NCBI GenBank assembly: GCA_038502055.1
Contig: JAXRKN010000038.1
Location: 4,836,001 to 4,900,000 of the forward strand
Length of the DNA stretch: 64,000 nt
Direction of reading: 5' to 3'
Source of the DNA: Tanytarsus gracilentus
Taxonomy: Eukaryota > Arthropoda > Insecta > Diptera > Chironomidae
In this document: positions 1 to 12,500 of the stretch, piece by piece
How the letters are laid out: each line of letters begins with the position of its first letter
Position numbering within the stretch: the first letter of the stretch is position 1
The notes under the pieces: model-generated
What the model was told of the DNA's origin: nothing
The model's database searches: none
Seen by the model: only the letters and a program-made list of their open reading frames with translations
Made by a program: the position numbers and the translations under genes

Positions 1-1333
1 ATCAAAAAAGTTTTATATCACAGATTTTGTTAAAGTGCTACCAATAAATTGTGGAGATGTGGAACCCGTGATGGATCGATGCATAAAAATTATTCCCAAC
101 AATATTTTTAATATAATATAAATATATAAAGTATAAAAAAGTTTTATAAATGTAGAATTTTGGAAATAGAAATAAAAAATGTTTCAAAATTAATTATTAC
201 CCTGAAAAAAAAATTAATTTAAAGTGCAATTAACTTGGTTTCTAATGTAGCAATGACCTTTTTTTATTACACATAAAAACTGTTTCAGAGAAATTCATAT
301 GGTTATTAATGCAAAAAGTGTAACTATGTGTATGTGGCTTGTTTTTCAGTTATGAACTTACAAGTGGATGTTTTTTTGTTGAGAATGCAGAAAAGTTCAG
401 ATTGATGTAAAAACTTTTATTGTATTCGAGGATGAGCTTTTATGTTTTTTCTTTTTTTCTACTTCCTACGGTCCAATAACCTTTTTTCCTTACAATCGAA
501 AGCCGAACCATGCGGACCCTTAACGAGCACTGAAGCTGCTCTCTCAATTTAGCATGCCTTAAACTCTAGAAATATTTTTTTTTGCATTTATGACACCTTA
601 GAATAATAATTTATCGAGTTCATTAAGTATATAAAAATCACAACTCATATATAATTTAGTAACATAAAATGTCTTTCGTCATTTTGATGAGCGAATTTTT
701 TACCACGAGAATTAAAAGCGTCGAAATGTCTTACAAACTAAATAGTTGATCAGGTAATGTGATTCCTTGTATAATAATATCAATGGAAAATAAGCAAGAA
801 CCACTATAATAAAAAATTTCCCTTATAACGATTTTCTAAAACATCCAAAAATTATTCTACAGAAGTTTAATAGAGCTTGGAGAATAAAGAGGTTTGTATG
901 TATATAAAAATGGTTTAAATCTTGGACTAAATTGCATACAATCATTATTCTTATCATAGAGTTTGTAAAGTATAAAGAGTTATTTAAACTTTGGTTTTCA
1001 TTATCAAAAAAGAGGACTGTTTAATCGTTATTTTTAGCAATCTTACTCATCGTCTATTTTCGAGAGATATACAAATGACTATGTGACTTGTGATGATATT
1101 TTTTTTGGCTTTTTGCATTTCATCTGTGCATTTTCCATCAATTTTCCAATCGTTAAAAATATATATGTAGGTGAAATGTTTTACAATCCAGCGTTTAACA
1201 TTTAAAAAACATTGACCAAAAAGCCAATTATGCATTCATTAAATAAATACCGAATGTGTCGCGTAGAGTTTAGTTAAATATAAAAATCACTCACAATAAA
1301 AATTAATTAAAAAATGTTGTAAATTTAAGCGAT
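1..1333. other. AT-rich flank, no gene recognised
   Basis: Reading frames on both strands are short and broken. I see no splice-joined coding series, RNA gene or repeat with clear ends. The right part is probably 3' UTR or downstream flank of the minus-strand ARL6IP1-like gene. Confidence 0.5.
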
Positions 1334-2134
1334 TTAATCCGATTTCTCAGCTGCCTTGTCAGGTCGAATTTTTTTCAAATATGGTCCAATGACTGCCTTT
1401 ATCTGATCGAGAACCTTTTTTACAATTCCTTTCTCCTTCAAGCCGGGATACATGCCACAAACTAATGCAATCAAGTATAGCAGAAAGAGGTTGTTGAATG
1501 TGGAGCCAATGTATGCGAGAAATAGTGAGCCAGCAGTGACACTTATAAGGTACTAAAAATATATATTTTAATGTCAGTAATTTTGCTAATCAACGCCATC
1601 ATAGACTTACAAATGTCGATTTTTCCGAGCGGCTGTTGAAAAAGGAAGTAATTGCTCCTGACACGCACAGCTTGACGTCAACAATCTCGCCAATTATTTG
1701 CTCATACAATTTCTCCTGTGATCCGCTCCAATTTTCTGGCTTAAAAATGAACTTTGATACGAGAGGATATCCATAGTCCAGGACGGTTGTCAACAGCAAG
1801 CTCAGAGCGGCCTGCGTGAGGAATGAAAGATCGAGCCACCAAATGATGATGAAAATGAATGTAATGACGCCCGCAATGACCCCTGGAAAAAAGCTCTGTT
1901 CCCACTTTAAAACACCATTGAGAATCACCAGCACTTCTCTCCACTGCTCGAGATCATGCTTGACTTTGTTGAAAATCTTTTTCTGCAATAATCAAAAAAT
2001 AAATTTTAAGAAAATGCAAAAATTATATTTTTCTTCACATATGACTCACTCACAGCGAGATTATCGATTTTTCTTTTTGTTTGTTGTGAAAATTTTCTCA
2101 ACTTTTTTCAGTCACTCACCTTATCGTTTTCCAT
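1334..2134 (-). CDS. Arl6IP1: ARL6IP1-like ER membrane-shaping protein
   Basis: Three coding exons on the minus strand: 2134-2120, 1982-1611 and 1552-1334, joined by GT/AG introns, giving about 201 aa. The vertebrate family is about 203 aa. The N-terminal half carries the family signature around LEQWREVL, FPGVIAGV and WWLDLSFLTQ. It is followed by two hydrophobic hairpin-like segments (roughly residues 35-75 and 130-165) and a charged tail ending in RPDKAAEKSD. Family members sit in the ER membrane as reticulon-like hairpins that shape tubules and bind the small GTPase ARL6. The start was chosen at 2134 because the 5-codon exon MENDK splices in phase to the acceptor at 1983; there is no ATG at the 5' end of exon 2. 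It is divergent from the distal first exon of the cen gene, 1.3 kb away. Confidence 0.9.
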
Positions 2135-3464
2135 CTCTTATTTTTGTGTTCTTTAACGTTTTACGATTGATCCTCGCTCAAAACAGTCGCTGTCACTAAA
2201 AATAGATCAAGATTCTTCCACTTTACTAGTTTAAAAAATTATTTTTCAGCTTTGCGAAAAAAGACGCAATTTTTCTTCTTTTTCTTTTTTCCGTTTGAAA
2301 AATGACCGTTGATAAATTGAACGCGAGTATTGGGATTTTTGTAAACTTAACTTTAAAATAAGTTTTTGCTTCAATTATAAGGATTGATAGGTGATATGAT
2401 GAATTAGAAAATGTTAGTTGAATTAAAATGTGTTTTTTCAATGAGGTTTAATCAATTAAATATCTTTAGAAGGTTAGTTTGATAAGAAAATGAAGTTTTT
2501 CAATAGAAATGTTGGATTAAATTTGAAATTTTATAAAACGTTACACGTTTTTTGTCAATGATTTTCGCGCATCATAGACACCACTTTATTTTTGCGAATT
2601 TAAAAGAGTTGAAAAATATTTTTAAATTTTTAATTTTTATTATAAGCCCGCATTTTAAAGGGTATAAAATTTAGTGGCATTCTAAATAAGATGAGATAAT
2701 AAAAATTTCGCTCTCTCCTCTTTCAGCACAAATCTCTTCTTATTTTCTCCTTCTTTATTGCTTCTACCTGTCCATCCGTTCACTTAAAGTTCATACCTCA
2801 TGTCTCTTTGTTTTATTCTCGCTCACAATCCTCTCGCATTCGTATACATTTCACATTTTCTTCTCATTCGACTGAGCCAGCCGCAACGAACAAATTTTGT
2901 GAGAAGCACAAGCAAAGCAAAAATACTCGCAATACGCATTTCAATCTCCAACTTGCCTTCAACTCGACAAGACTTGTTGCATTTTTTTCTGTTCGTTCCG
3001 CTCATTCCATTTTTTTACATTTAATTTAATATCAATTTCCTCAGTTTTGTTTTAATAAGAAGAGACGGCGTGTCGTAAATTAGAAATTTTTTTTTTCGTA
3101 AATTGATCTGTTACTCATTCACTATTAAAAAGAAAAGACTAATAGCGCGTCATAAAGAGTGAATTTTACGGAAGAAGAAAAAAAAGAAGTTAAATTTGAG
3201 CGCGATTACAATGAGACTGTTGGTGTAAAAACGCGTGTGTGCACACTCAATGTTCTGAACATTTTTTATTGTTAATATTTTAATTTTCCACGGAAATTAA
3301 CGCGATTGATTAGGAGAAAGAGAAACAGTGTAAAAAAAGCTCAAAAGTGCCATAAAATAACTCTATCGACAATATTTATTTAGCGTAAAAACGTGTTTAG
3401 AAATTATTTATATGTATTTTCATCATTAGTACAAAAAGGAAAATTACAGCGACCAGTTGCAAGC
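2135..3464. other. Divergent intergenic region, ARL6IP1-like / cen
   Basis: This holds the 5' flanks of two genes that point away from each other. It is AT-rich with CT-rich stretches at about 2700-3000. Small open frames in the CT-rich part overlap each other and show no family resemblance. I see no specific promoter motif I would defend. Confidence 0.4.
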
Positions 3465-3543
3465 ATGGCATCGTTCAACGATTTAAATTTTGACTTTGAA
3501 ATTTTGGTCGGCAACATAAAGCTATCGGAAAATTCAAATAGCG
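3465..3543 (+). CDS. cen: cen alternative first coding exon 1 (distal)
   Basis: ATG at 3465 gives 26 codons plus one base (starts MASFNDLNFDFEILVGN) and ends at a strong GCG|GTAAGT donor. The leftover G joins the AT at 22868 to make the first Asp of DLQLAAELG. This implies a distal promoter upstream in the 2.1-3.4 kb region. The peptide resembles nothing I know; support is the matching phase and the strong donor. Confidence 0.65.
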
Positions 3544-6500
3544 GTAAGTGTTCTTAATTTTTTAAGAGCGTTCTTAACCTCGAGCATTGTCCTCATCTTC
3601 TTCATACGACTAAATGTTGACATCACATCTCTTGAAACTCGTTTTGTGATGTCCAAAATTAAATCATGCAAGATCTTTTTTTCTCATCGCTGAAGATGCA
3701 AATTAAATGACTCGAATGATGTGTCATCATTATTATGTGCATGTCTTATCGGATCTATTTTTTTTTTCTTCTCTTTCATTATTGTTGCTTCGCATAAATT
3801 TAGACAACACCTCTGCACATTTAACGCAATCTGTGGTGATCGGTGTTGGCCTCTCCTCTATTTTTTAAAAAAAGATTAAATTCGCAATCAAAATGCTGTG
3901 AATTAGATTTTATGAAACAATAGCAATATAAGTGTTTTTTTCTAAACTCAAATTAGGTACTTCATGTACAGATAACTATAGTTGCTAAGAGTATAATTGA
4001 TCGACGTGAATATTGCGTGACGAAATACTACTCAAAAGTGATTTCAAAGCAAGTAACGATAAGAAAATAAAAAGTTGAGAGATATTAATCAAAATTGATG
4101 ATTGGTAATTTATTAACGTAATCAAATTATTATGCCATTTTAGAAATAATTATTTGGTACTTCAAAAAATCACTATTAGGCTAATTAGCGTCAAATCGAA
4201 CTGTGCGAGAGAGAGAAGGGGAAACATGATCAATGATCTCGTGTTAAATGTGGAACTTAAATCATTTCAATCTCTGCTTTATATCAAAACTCATCGTGAG
4301 AATTAATTTTAATATAAAGTGAATTACAACGCATGATCATTAATATGATAAGAATGGGTTTTTAAAAGGATGTTAACTGTAAAACAGAAAATGCGCAGAC
4401 ATGAGACACGCAAATAGCAATAAAATAAGTCCAATGACCCACCGACGAAAAAAAAGAATTCTGGACTCTCTCATTAACTTACTAATTGCGAGCATTTATC
4501 AAACTACTTAAATCTGAGGGTTTTCTCAAGCGTGCATCGGACGACCTTTTAATCCCTTCTCTGTAGGGATTTTCAACGGATGTTTTTTTATTGTCTTTTG
4601 TCGCCTCTACATCTGATTTTCATACCTGATAAGAAATAATTTTTTACCTGACATCCTATTCGAATTTTATTGTCGTCCCGATGCGAGAAAGAAACATGGC
4701 GATAATAATTATGGAAAAAAAGTTATAATTGGAGCTTGCAATCGTCGAGTCAGACTCTAATGTGGTCTCACGATGCATTAAAAAATAATTTGTAATACCG
4801 GTAAAGTGTCTCCCCATCATTTCGTGTCAGTGTCGACTGAAGACGTCAAATGTAATAAATGAAATTGAAAGTGCAGCATAGTAAACACGAGATTTGATCA
4901 TTTTAGGTGTCGATGTCCCTTAAATGAATGACCGCTGTCCAAATTGTCTAATTAATTTTTAAAATGACGCGGCTTCCCCTAATCACATCTCACTCAATGA
5001 GTTTTGTGGCTGGGGAAAATAACTTTTCTCTCTTTAAATAATGTGAAATTTGATTTTAATTTGCGGTTACAAAACGTCTCTTGATCCCGCGTGATGTCGA
5101 AGATCTTTTTTCCTATTATTTTCGCGACATCATCGCATTTTAGAGAGTGATGAGTTTTTTTGGTGAAAATATTTTTAATAAACTTTTTTGAGGCACTGCC
5201 AAGTAGGTAGCCCAATGAACTTTCCAAATCTTTAAACTTATTTGTCTACCCATTAGCTCAGTCATTGAATGATTCTCGCATACGGCGAGACGAATTTCCT
5301 TATATGAAAAAAAATAAAGAGGGAAAAACTAATTTTCTCTAAATGTCAATTTTCTTTCACACCTGAAAGCGTGATTTGTTTTAATTGTTGTGTCGATAGT
5401 GCACAAGAAAGGTCGATGGACACTCGAGAGGGGAGTTAGCATAACTTCATTTCTATCCATTCCACGATCATGCTAATGATTTATGAAAAAGAGACACTCG
5501 GAAATTTCTCCATGCACTCTCTTAAGTTGCCGGTGCTTAATTGAATGGAAGAGAAAAAAAAATATTGAATTCATCCTACATGTAGGTGCGGAGTGTGCAT
5601 ATATAAAATGTTTTAATGATCACAGACTTCCTAATCAGATGGGATACAATGACAATAGTAGCGGCATAGAGCGTATGGGAAAGTCTTATCGACATCATTA
5701 AAATGACTTAATCGCCGTATTTAAAGCTTCAGATCAATAGATCGGTGCGGTCGGTCTGTTTGTGTACGGTAAATCATCAAAAGTAATTTGTTCAATTTTC
5801 GGAGGGCTAAATTGATGTACAAATTATAGACTTTGATATGCATAGTGTCGTGGTTACATCACGTGCTGTTGCTGCCTCTCTTTTTTCTCACTTCTTTTTT
5901 TTTGTTGTTTTGATTGATCGGTAACTGATGTGTGCTTTTAGAGACAGTAATTGTTGTGCAATGTGCTGTGAGAAATTTCATCCTTCTTTGGTGTGCTCGA
6001 GCTCTTTTAATTCACTTAATGTACACTGACAACTCTCACCCAATTTTTCTCTTTCGTTTGCTCATTACTTTTCTCCAAACATAGACAAAACATCGAGTAG
6101 CACGGCGAATGGTATGTCGCCGCCGCACGGCTTGATGATATCATAGATGTTAAGCATAATAAGCCATAAGATCTCAATTAAAGTGAGAGAAAATAATTGA
6201 GAAACTTATTTGCCATCAAGAAGACACTCCCAAGTGACTCGGTGCAAAGTATAAAAATGGCAACAACATCTTAATAATAATGAAAAATGCGAGATCATCG
6301 CGAGAAGAACAAGAAGAAAATTTTCTTTTCTTTTAAGCATTACGTTCACTATGGACTTTTATCCAAAAAATGCTACACCTTCATTTCTTTTCTTTCGTTT
6401 TGCGCGCAAATCTTTTTCTGTAAAATATTACTCAAGTCTAGGAGAGACCTTTTTACGCCATAAGTTCATTCGTAACTTTTCATATTTACTTTCAATATGT

Positions 6501-9500
6501 CAATTGCCAGTATCTTTTTCATTCGACATTTTCATTTCACTTTCATCATGTTTACATCGAGCCATAGTTGAGGTTCTCGTAGCAAAAAAAATTATGACTT
6601 TCAAAAATCAGCTCCTTATCAATTTAAGCATTGTTGCGTGATTTGTGAAGTACTTTTTTGGAGTTGTTGTTGGTGATCATATTTCTTTTTTGGACGAAAG
6701 CAATTAAAGGTACTCTTGTTGAAAAAAATCATATTAAAGACATGTCCATAAAAATTAAATGTTAAGTTTAGTTGGCATTGACATAAAAATATTTTGGTTT
6801 CAAAATCTATAAGATTTGAATTTTTCTTTAAATCATATCAAATTGAAAATCAATCGCGTCCAATAAACGGCGCTTGATATCGCTCATAGCTTTACAAGAA
6901 AGAAACTAAATCTTAATATGACAAGTAACGGACAGATTTTGGCAATGATCATTTTCACAATTTTGATATACGCGTGCGATGTTCGCGAGAGAAAGACACG
7001 GGAAATATCCAAAAAGCGAGGAATTTGCTTTCCTGGCTAGATCTTTCAAAACTCACAACATGCGATATGTGTAGACATGTGTAATGCGATACCTTTGCAA
7101 CTCTATCACTTGTAACAACATCGTTGATTTAAATGAATTAATCAACACCGAGTTGAAAACGAGATTTAACTTCTTTTTGCATTTGCAGAAAAAGAACTAG
7201 AAATTCCTGTCATTCCCATAAGTGATGTGGAATTTAGGCTAACGTACTGCAAGTTGCTCGATCTCATTTCTGAAAGTATGCTCATTGTGGCTTGCAATTC
7301 TATGCGACAACAATTCAATTCATTCAGCGGTTGAAAAACCTTGAAAAATTCGCAAGTTCGCAATTTGTCTTTTTAGCTCGAATCTTTTTCTTTCTTTTTG
7401 GTGATCTTTCGGGTGGTTTTAAATGCAACAATAAAAGCGCTTTTATTTAAGTCCATATTTATGGGATTTTCGATGAATGTTTATTAATATTTGAATGCAA
7501 CAAAAATTATACTTATGCAACTCAATCCCCTCACACAGCTCGAATAATGCCATATAAAAAGTTCATAAGCTCGATTGATCTTTTGATGACATGAAGATTT
7601 TACCGATGAGATTTGCTTTTCAATATACTTATAAACGTATACAAAAGAATTGTTCAATTTTATTTATGTTGAAGTAATTATTATTTTAATGTTAAAAAGG
7701 CCATACGTGGACACCTGTAGCTTTATGAACTTCTTCTTCTTCTTCATTTGGTCATCAGCGATGATGTCAATTTTTTTTCTCTCTTATTCAATAAAATGAG
7801 AAGAGGGGAATAAGAAGAAAAAGATGCCATCGAACGGTAGATGAAAAAATTCTTTCTACATTTCATAATACATGCCTAGAGCTTTGTGCTCCATTAAGCA
7901 ATCACACAATTAATTTGCAAAATTGTAATGTATGAAATTGCAAAGAATCATTCGAGCATATGTATGTGAAAAATGTATACGGCCAATACGGAAAAAAACT
8001 GACTTTTTCTCAAACCTAGTTTTGCTCATTATTTTTTAATATTTTAAGATTTGGTTATTAAATATATGCTTTTCCCGAGCTTTACTTTAGGATTTCACTT
8101 GCTTTAAAGGCAGTTAAAGTGCTTAAAATATTTTTATGTGTATGCACGTGTTTGATAATTTTTTCAAAGACTACTTTATAAAGTGGTAAAAAATATAATG
8201 ATGATCAGAAAAGGTGTTCCTAACTTTTCATTTGGGCAATGATTTTATAAGTTTTGTATCCAGTTCCATTCAATAGCCTCATTGCAATGATTCTAATGAC
8301 TTGCACTAATTTCAATGTGGTATACTTAAAGAGAAATATGGGATTTTAAATTTTGCACCTACTGCGTATCCATACTCAAAATTTTTAACTGAAAGTGATA
8401 CAGAACACAGAATTTCTTCTTCTAAATCCCAAATAAAATTTCTAAAACTATTAAAAGAGAGTAAATTTTAAGATTTAGTTTTTCTTTTGAGGATATTAAG
8501 CACTTCCTGCAGGTGAAAAAAAATTCTAATGATTTGAAAAGTTGCTAATGTTCTTTATCTACAACATGCAAAAAAATTCAGATTTTTATCTTGAAAGAGT
8601 CAAAAGTTATTGCAAAATCAAAAATACCCCGTTGGAATCCGCGGAAAAAAGTCAGAAATTTTAAGACTTACTTTTTCATGTTTGAGAGCAAATTACTCCG
8701 TAACTATGAATGCTAGATAGTCAATGTGATATATCAAAAGACGTGGAATAAAAAGTTCTATTAAGAAAAAATGCAACCTGATTTTCGTTAATGTAAAAAA
8801 CAGGAGTAAAAGCCAAAAAATAGGCAAAAAGTAAGTCTTAAAAATTTTCCGTATTGGCCGTATAGTATTTTAAGCATGGGCGTTTCGATTCGAGCATGAA
8901 AAATAAATCAAATGTAATCAAATTGGTTTGTTTGCTTTTTCGGAAAAGTTTTACAACAATATTTGCCTAGGAGACAGCCGCTCAATATTTTATGATTTCT
9001 TCGTAAAAAGCTCATGAAATCACGAGTCGATTTCTCTAATTGCGGCAATCTTTCCTTGCTGCTGCCGCTCGGTAGCGACGAATAAAATCATTTGCAAAAT
9101 GAAGTATGTGAAAATGGCATGGAATAAAAAATATTTTTACATTTCAGTACAATTTTTATGTGTCACAGAACAACATTTTACAACTTTGCAAATTGCCTAT
9201 GAATATGATTGAAGAAAATTAAATTGATCGTTTAGGTGGGGACGCTAGAGCAAAATATATCAACTTTTTTGAAGATTTACTGCATTTTGTAAATTTTAAA
9301 TTATTTTATTTTATTTAATGATTTAAAAATTTTTCTTTGTCATTTTGTGATTCAATGTGTTGGTGTAGAATTTTGAAAGCTTTCATTTATTTTCCATTAG
9401 AAAATGTTGAGATTTAATTTGAATTTCCTTATAAGCACCCACGATTTTCCCACAAAAGTCACTTCAATGGGAGAGAGCTTTTGATTTTCAAGAGAGAATT

Positions 9501-12500
9501 ATCTTAAAATTTCAAATTGAATTTAAAATCTAGTTTAAATAAATATTTAATTAGTTTATCTACGATAATCTGGTTTATATAACAGTTATTCAACTCTTTT
9601 ACATCGAGTTCAACGATTGTTAAGGCTTTTTCGTCATAAAACTTAAAAAAAAATTCATCGACTGTCGAGCAAAGGTGAGAGGATGAAAAATTATAAGGAA
9701 GAACGCGTGGCATCCAGTTTGGAGGTTTTGATGCATGATTTGGAAAATAAACCGAAAAAGACAAATAACGACATTTTTGAGTTGCTGGCATCATACATCA
9801 GAACAACAATCCCTGTCAAAGTGGAGGAGAAAGAAGAACGTTTGGTTAATATAACTGAGAATGTGCAAGTTGCTTCAGAACAAAAGGAGAAAATTGAGCC
9901 ACAGACAGAGAGAGCTACATTGCCGGTCGCGTTTTTCAACTCATCGCCGAAATTGATTTTGAGAGTCTCTTGTCCTCTCAAACCATTTTCATCACAGCTG
10001 AAGGTCAGTAAACAGCGAATCAGAAAATCAAAAAGAAAATCAGCTGCTGGTGGAAAAATCATGAGTTCAGCAAATCGTAAAGATTTAAAGAAGAAGATCG
10101 ACAACTACAAGACGTACAACGGCTATCACAATCGACGAAAGGGTAAATCGTGGTGTATGTTGGATGATAGGGAATTGTTGAAGTTTATTTGCCTTAAAGA
10201 AATCTCGTTAAGTCATAAGTTACCAGATAATTCATAAACCTGAAAGTTTTTCATAACTACAATCAAGTTACGTTCAAAAAGTTAAAATCCAGTGATGTAA
10301 TTATAGAAATTGAATTGAAATCTTAAATCTTAGAAATTAGAAAAAATATGTGAACAAGTTGCCTTTATCAAATATTATGCTCTCTTAGTTGCTTTGTTAT
10401 TAGCCGATCTTTTTATTATTGGAATTAAATTTCCACGAAAAAGTAAGTTATGAATAAAATCATATAATATTTGGAAAAAAAAAAAATTAAATTCCATAAA
10501 GTATCATTTCATTTTTCCACCTGATTGACCGCAATATTATGTAGCTTATTGAAAGTGAAATGCCACGAGGGATAAATTATGAGTTGACAAGTATATCTAG
10601 TGAGAGTATGTACAACATTCGCGGAGACAGACATGACGCAATAATTTGCAGAGAGAGAAAAGATAATTTAATGAATTTATTGATAGAAGGAAGTTTTTCC
10701 TTATCTTGCATCAAAACTAGCCATGTCGATTATTTTTTATTTGATTGTCAGTCGACATATTTTATGGCACCATTCTCCGTTATGATATACTTTCGCATTA
10801 TGCAAAAGCATTACTTTCATTGCACCTCTCGCTCAACACTCGACACACATGTTGATCGATTTGTGATCGTGTGGTAATGGGGTTGTTTGTATATATCATT
10901 AACAAATTGATAGATATTAGGAGAAGCAAAAGCCACTAATTGAAACCAATTAATTAATCAAATCGAATCGAATCGAATACGCATGCAGCTTATGTTTATG
11001 TTGGAAAGAAAAATTTAAAACCGAAAACCGTCAAATTTAAAAAGTGAATGCGAGAGAGTAAAATTTCTTTTTAACTGTATGAAAAATTCACTTTTCATAT
11101 TATCGCTTCTATTGGGACTGACTGATTTGTTTTTCCATGTTATGCTTTTAATAATTTTTACCATATCAAAAAAGAAGTGTTAATCAGAAAGGCAATTTAT
11201 GAAAGTAAAAGAAAAATGTATATATGTTTTCTATAGAATTCAAATGTGGATCAAGAGTGGTGCGCTCAAAATTGAAATTAACTTTTTTTCTCTCTCCAAT
11301 TGTCAATCCCAGTCGGTAATCTTTTTAAATCTGAATTAATTTCTACAAACCGTCGAGGCCTTTTCAACTTTTATTTTCATGACTTTTGACGGTGGACTTT
11401 CACTGTGAACGGTTTTTGCTAGAAAAATCATCATCATCATAATAATAATTTATTATTGAACTTCCAATTTAATTTCAATTTAAATAATATTTTTATTAAG
11501 ACGTATTCAAGTTGAAGGAAAAAGTCTCCTAGAAAAACAATTTAGAGAGACATAAAAACCTTTTTTTAATTATTAGTTAAAAAGTGAAAGAAAATTGTTT
11601 GCAGAACATATTTTGAAAGTTATAAAATTCCGGATCAATGAGTAAACTCTTTAAGTTCGGAGAAAAATATAATTAGAAAAGATTACTAGAAGAATGAATT
11701 GAGACGAGACTGAGAGTTGAGTGTACGAGTTGATTGGATGAGTGACGTATGTGTGAAGTTACGGCTTTGATGTTGATCAGGTTGCAACAGAATCTCTTTT
11801 ATCGTGAGTTCCAAAAGATCCTTCTCAGTTCTAATGCGCATTCCAAATTTACCATCTGAATCTCGAATAAAGACCCGACCATGAGATATAGCTACTCTTA
11901 AATTGGCTGACTTTGAACGATTCTGGACGATGTAGAGGGACCGATTGAGCGATGTAAGCGAGTGATTGAAATAAACAGTAATTTTTTACCTCTATCAGCA
12001 GTTTTCTTCTTATTGAGACTTCATCTTTTCCTCGTAAGTATTGAAGGTGACAATTAGAAAACTCTTTTGTTTGAATTGATTGTGAGATGGCGTTTTAGGA
12101 CTCTTGTATTTTTAATTATAAATACCAAGGCTTGTGTTGTATTTCTTGTGCTGACTTGCCGGAGTTCATTGACACTGAGTTGAGGCCTGAAATTTCTATC
12201 CTGTTGTTAAATTTATCCTGTTCAAGTTCGTTGAGGCGTGCAGATGTTTCTAACTGGGCTGATGAGATGTTATCGACGGTCCGATGTTCAGGTTCTTCCT
12301 GTTTTGGTTCTGTTCATTTTTTAATTTATATATAAACTTGTAGTTGTGTAAACTGAAGAGTGTTTCTTCTTGTGTTTTGTTTTTTCTTTTGATTTTCGTC
12401 GGTTTTATTTTTGAGTTTTGCCTTGATTTTTTTTTGGTCGATATAGGTGATTTCTTCTTGTTGAAGTGGTTGGAAGATTTAGAATGGAGGGTGGCTGTGC

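Noticed and set aside
1816..2199. 127-codon plus-strand frame opposite the ARL6IP1-like gene
   Set aside because: It overlaps the convincing minus-strand coding exons in antisense; its translation has no family resemblance.
6351..6641. 96-codon frame in the cen intron
   Set aside because: Phe/Ser-rich, no domain, no poly(A) signal or splice partners; consistent with chance in CT-rich DNA.
9691..10104. 137-codon minus-strand frame opposite the nested ORF
   Set aside because: Most likely a shadow: Phe/Ser-rich composition from reading Lys/Glu codons backwards, and no start context.
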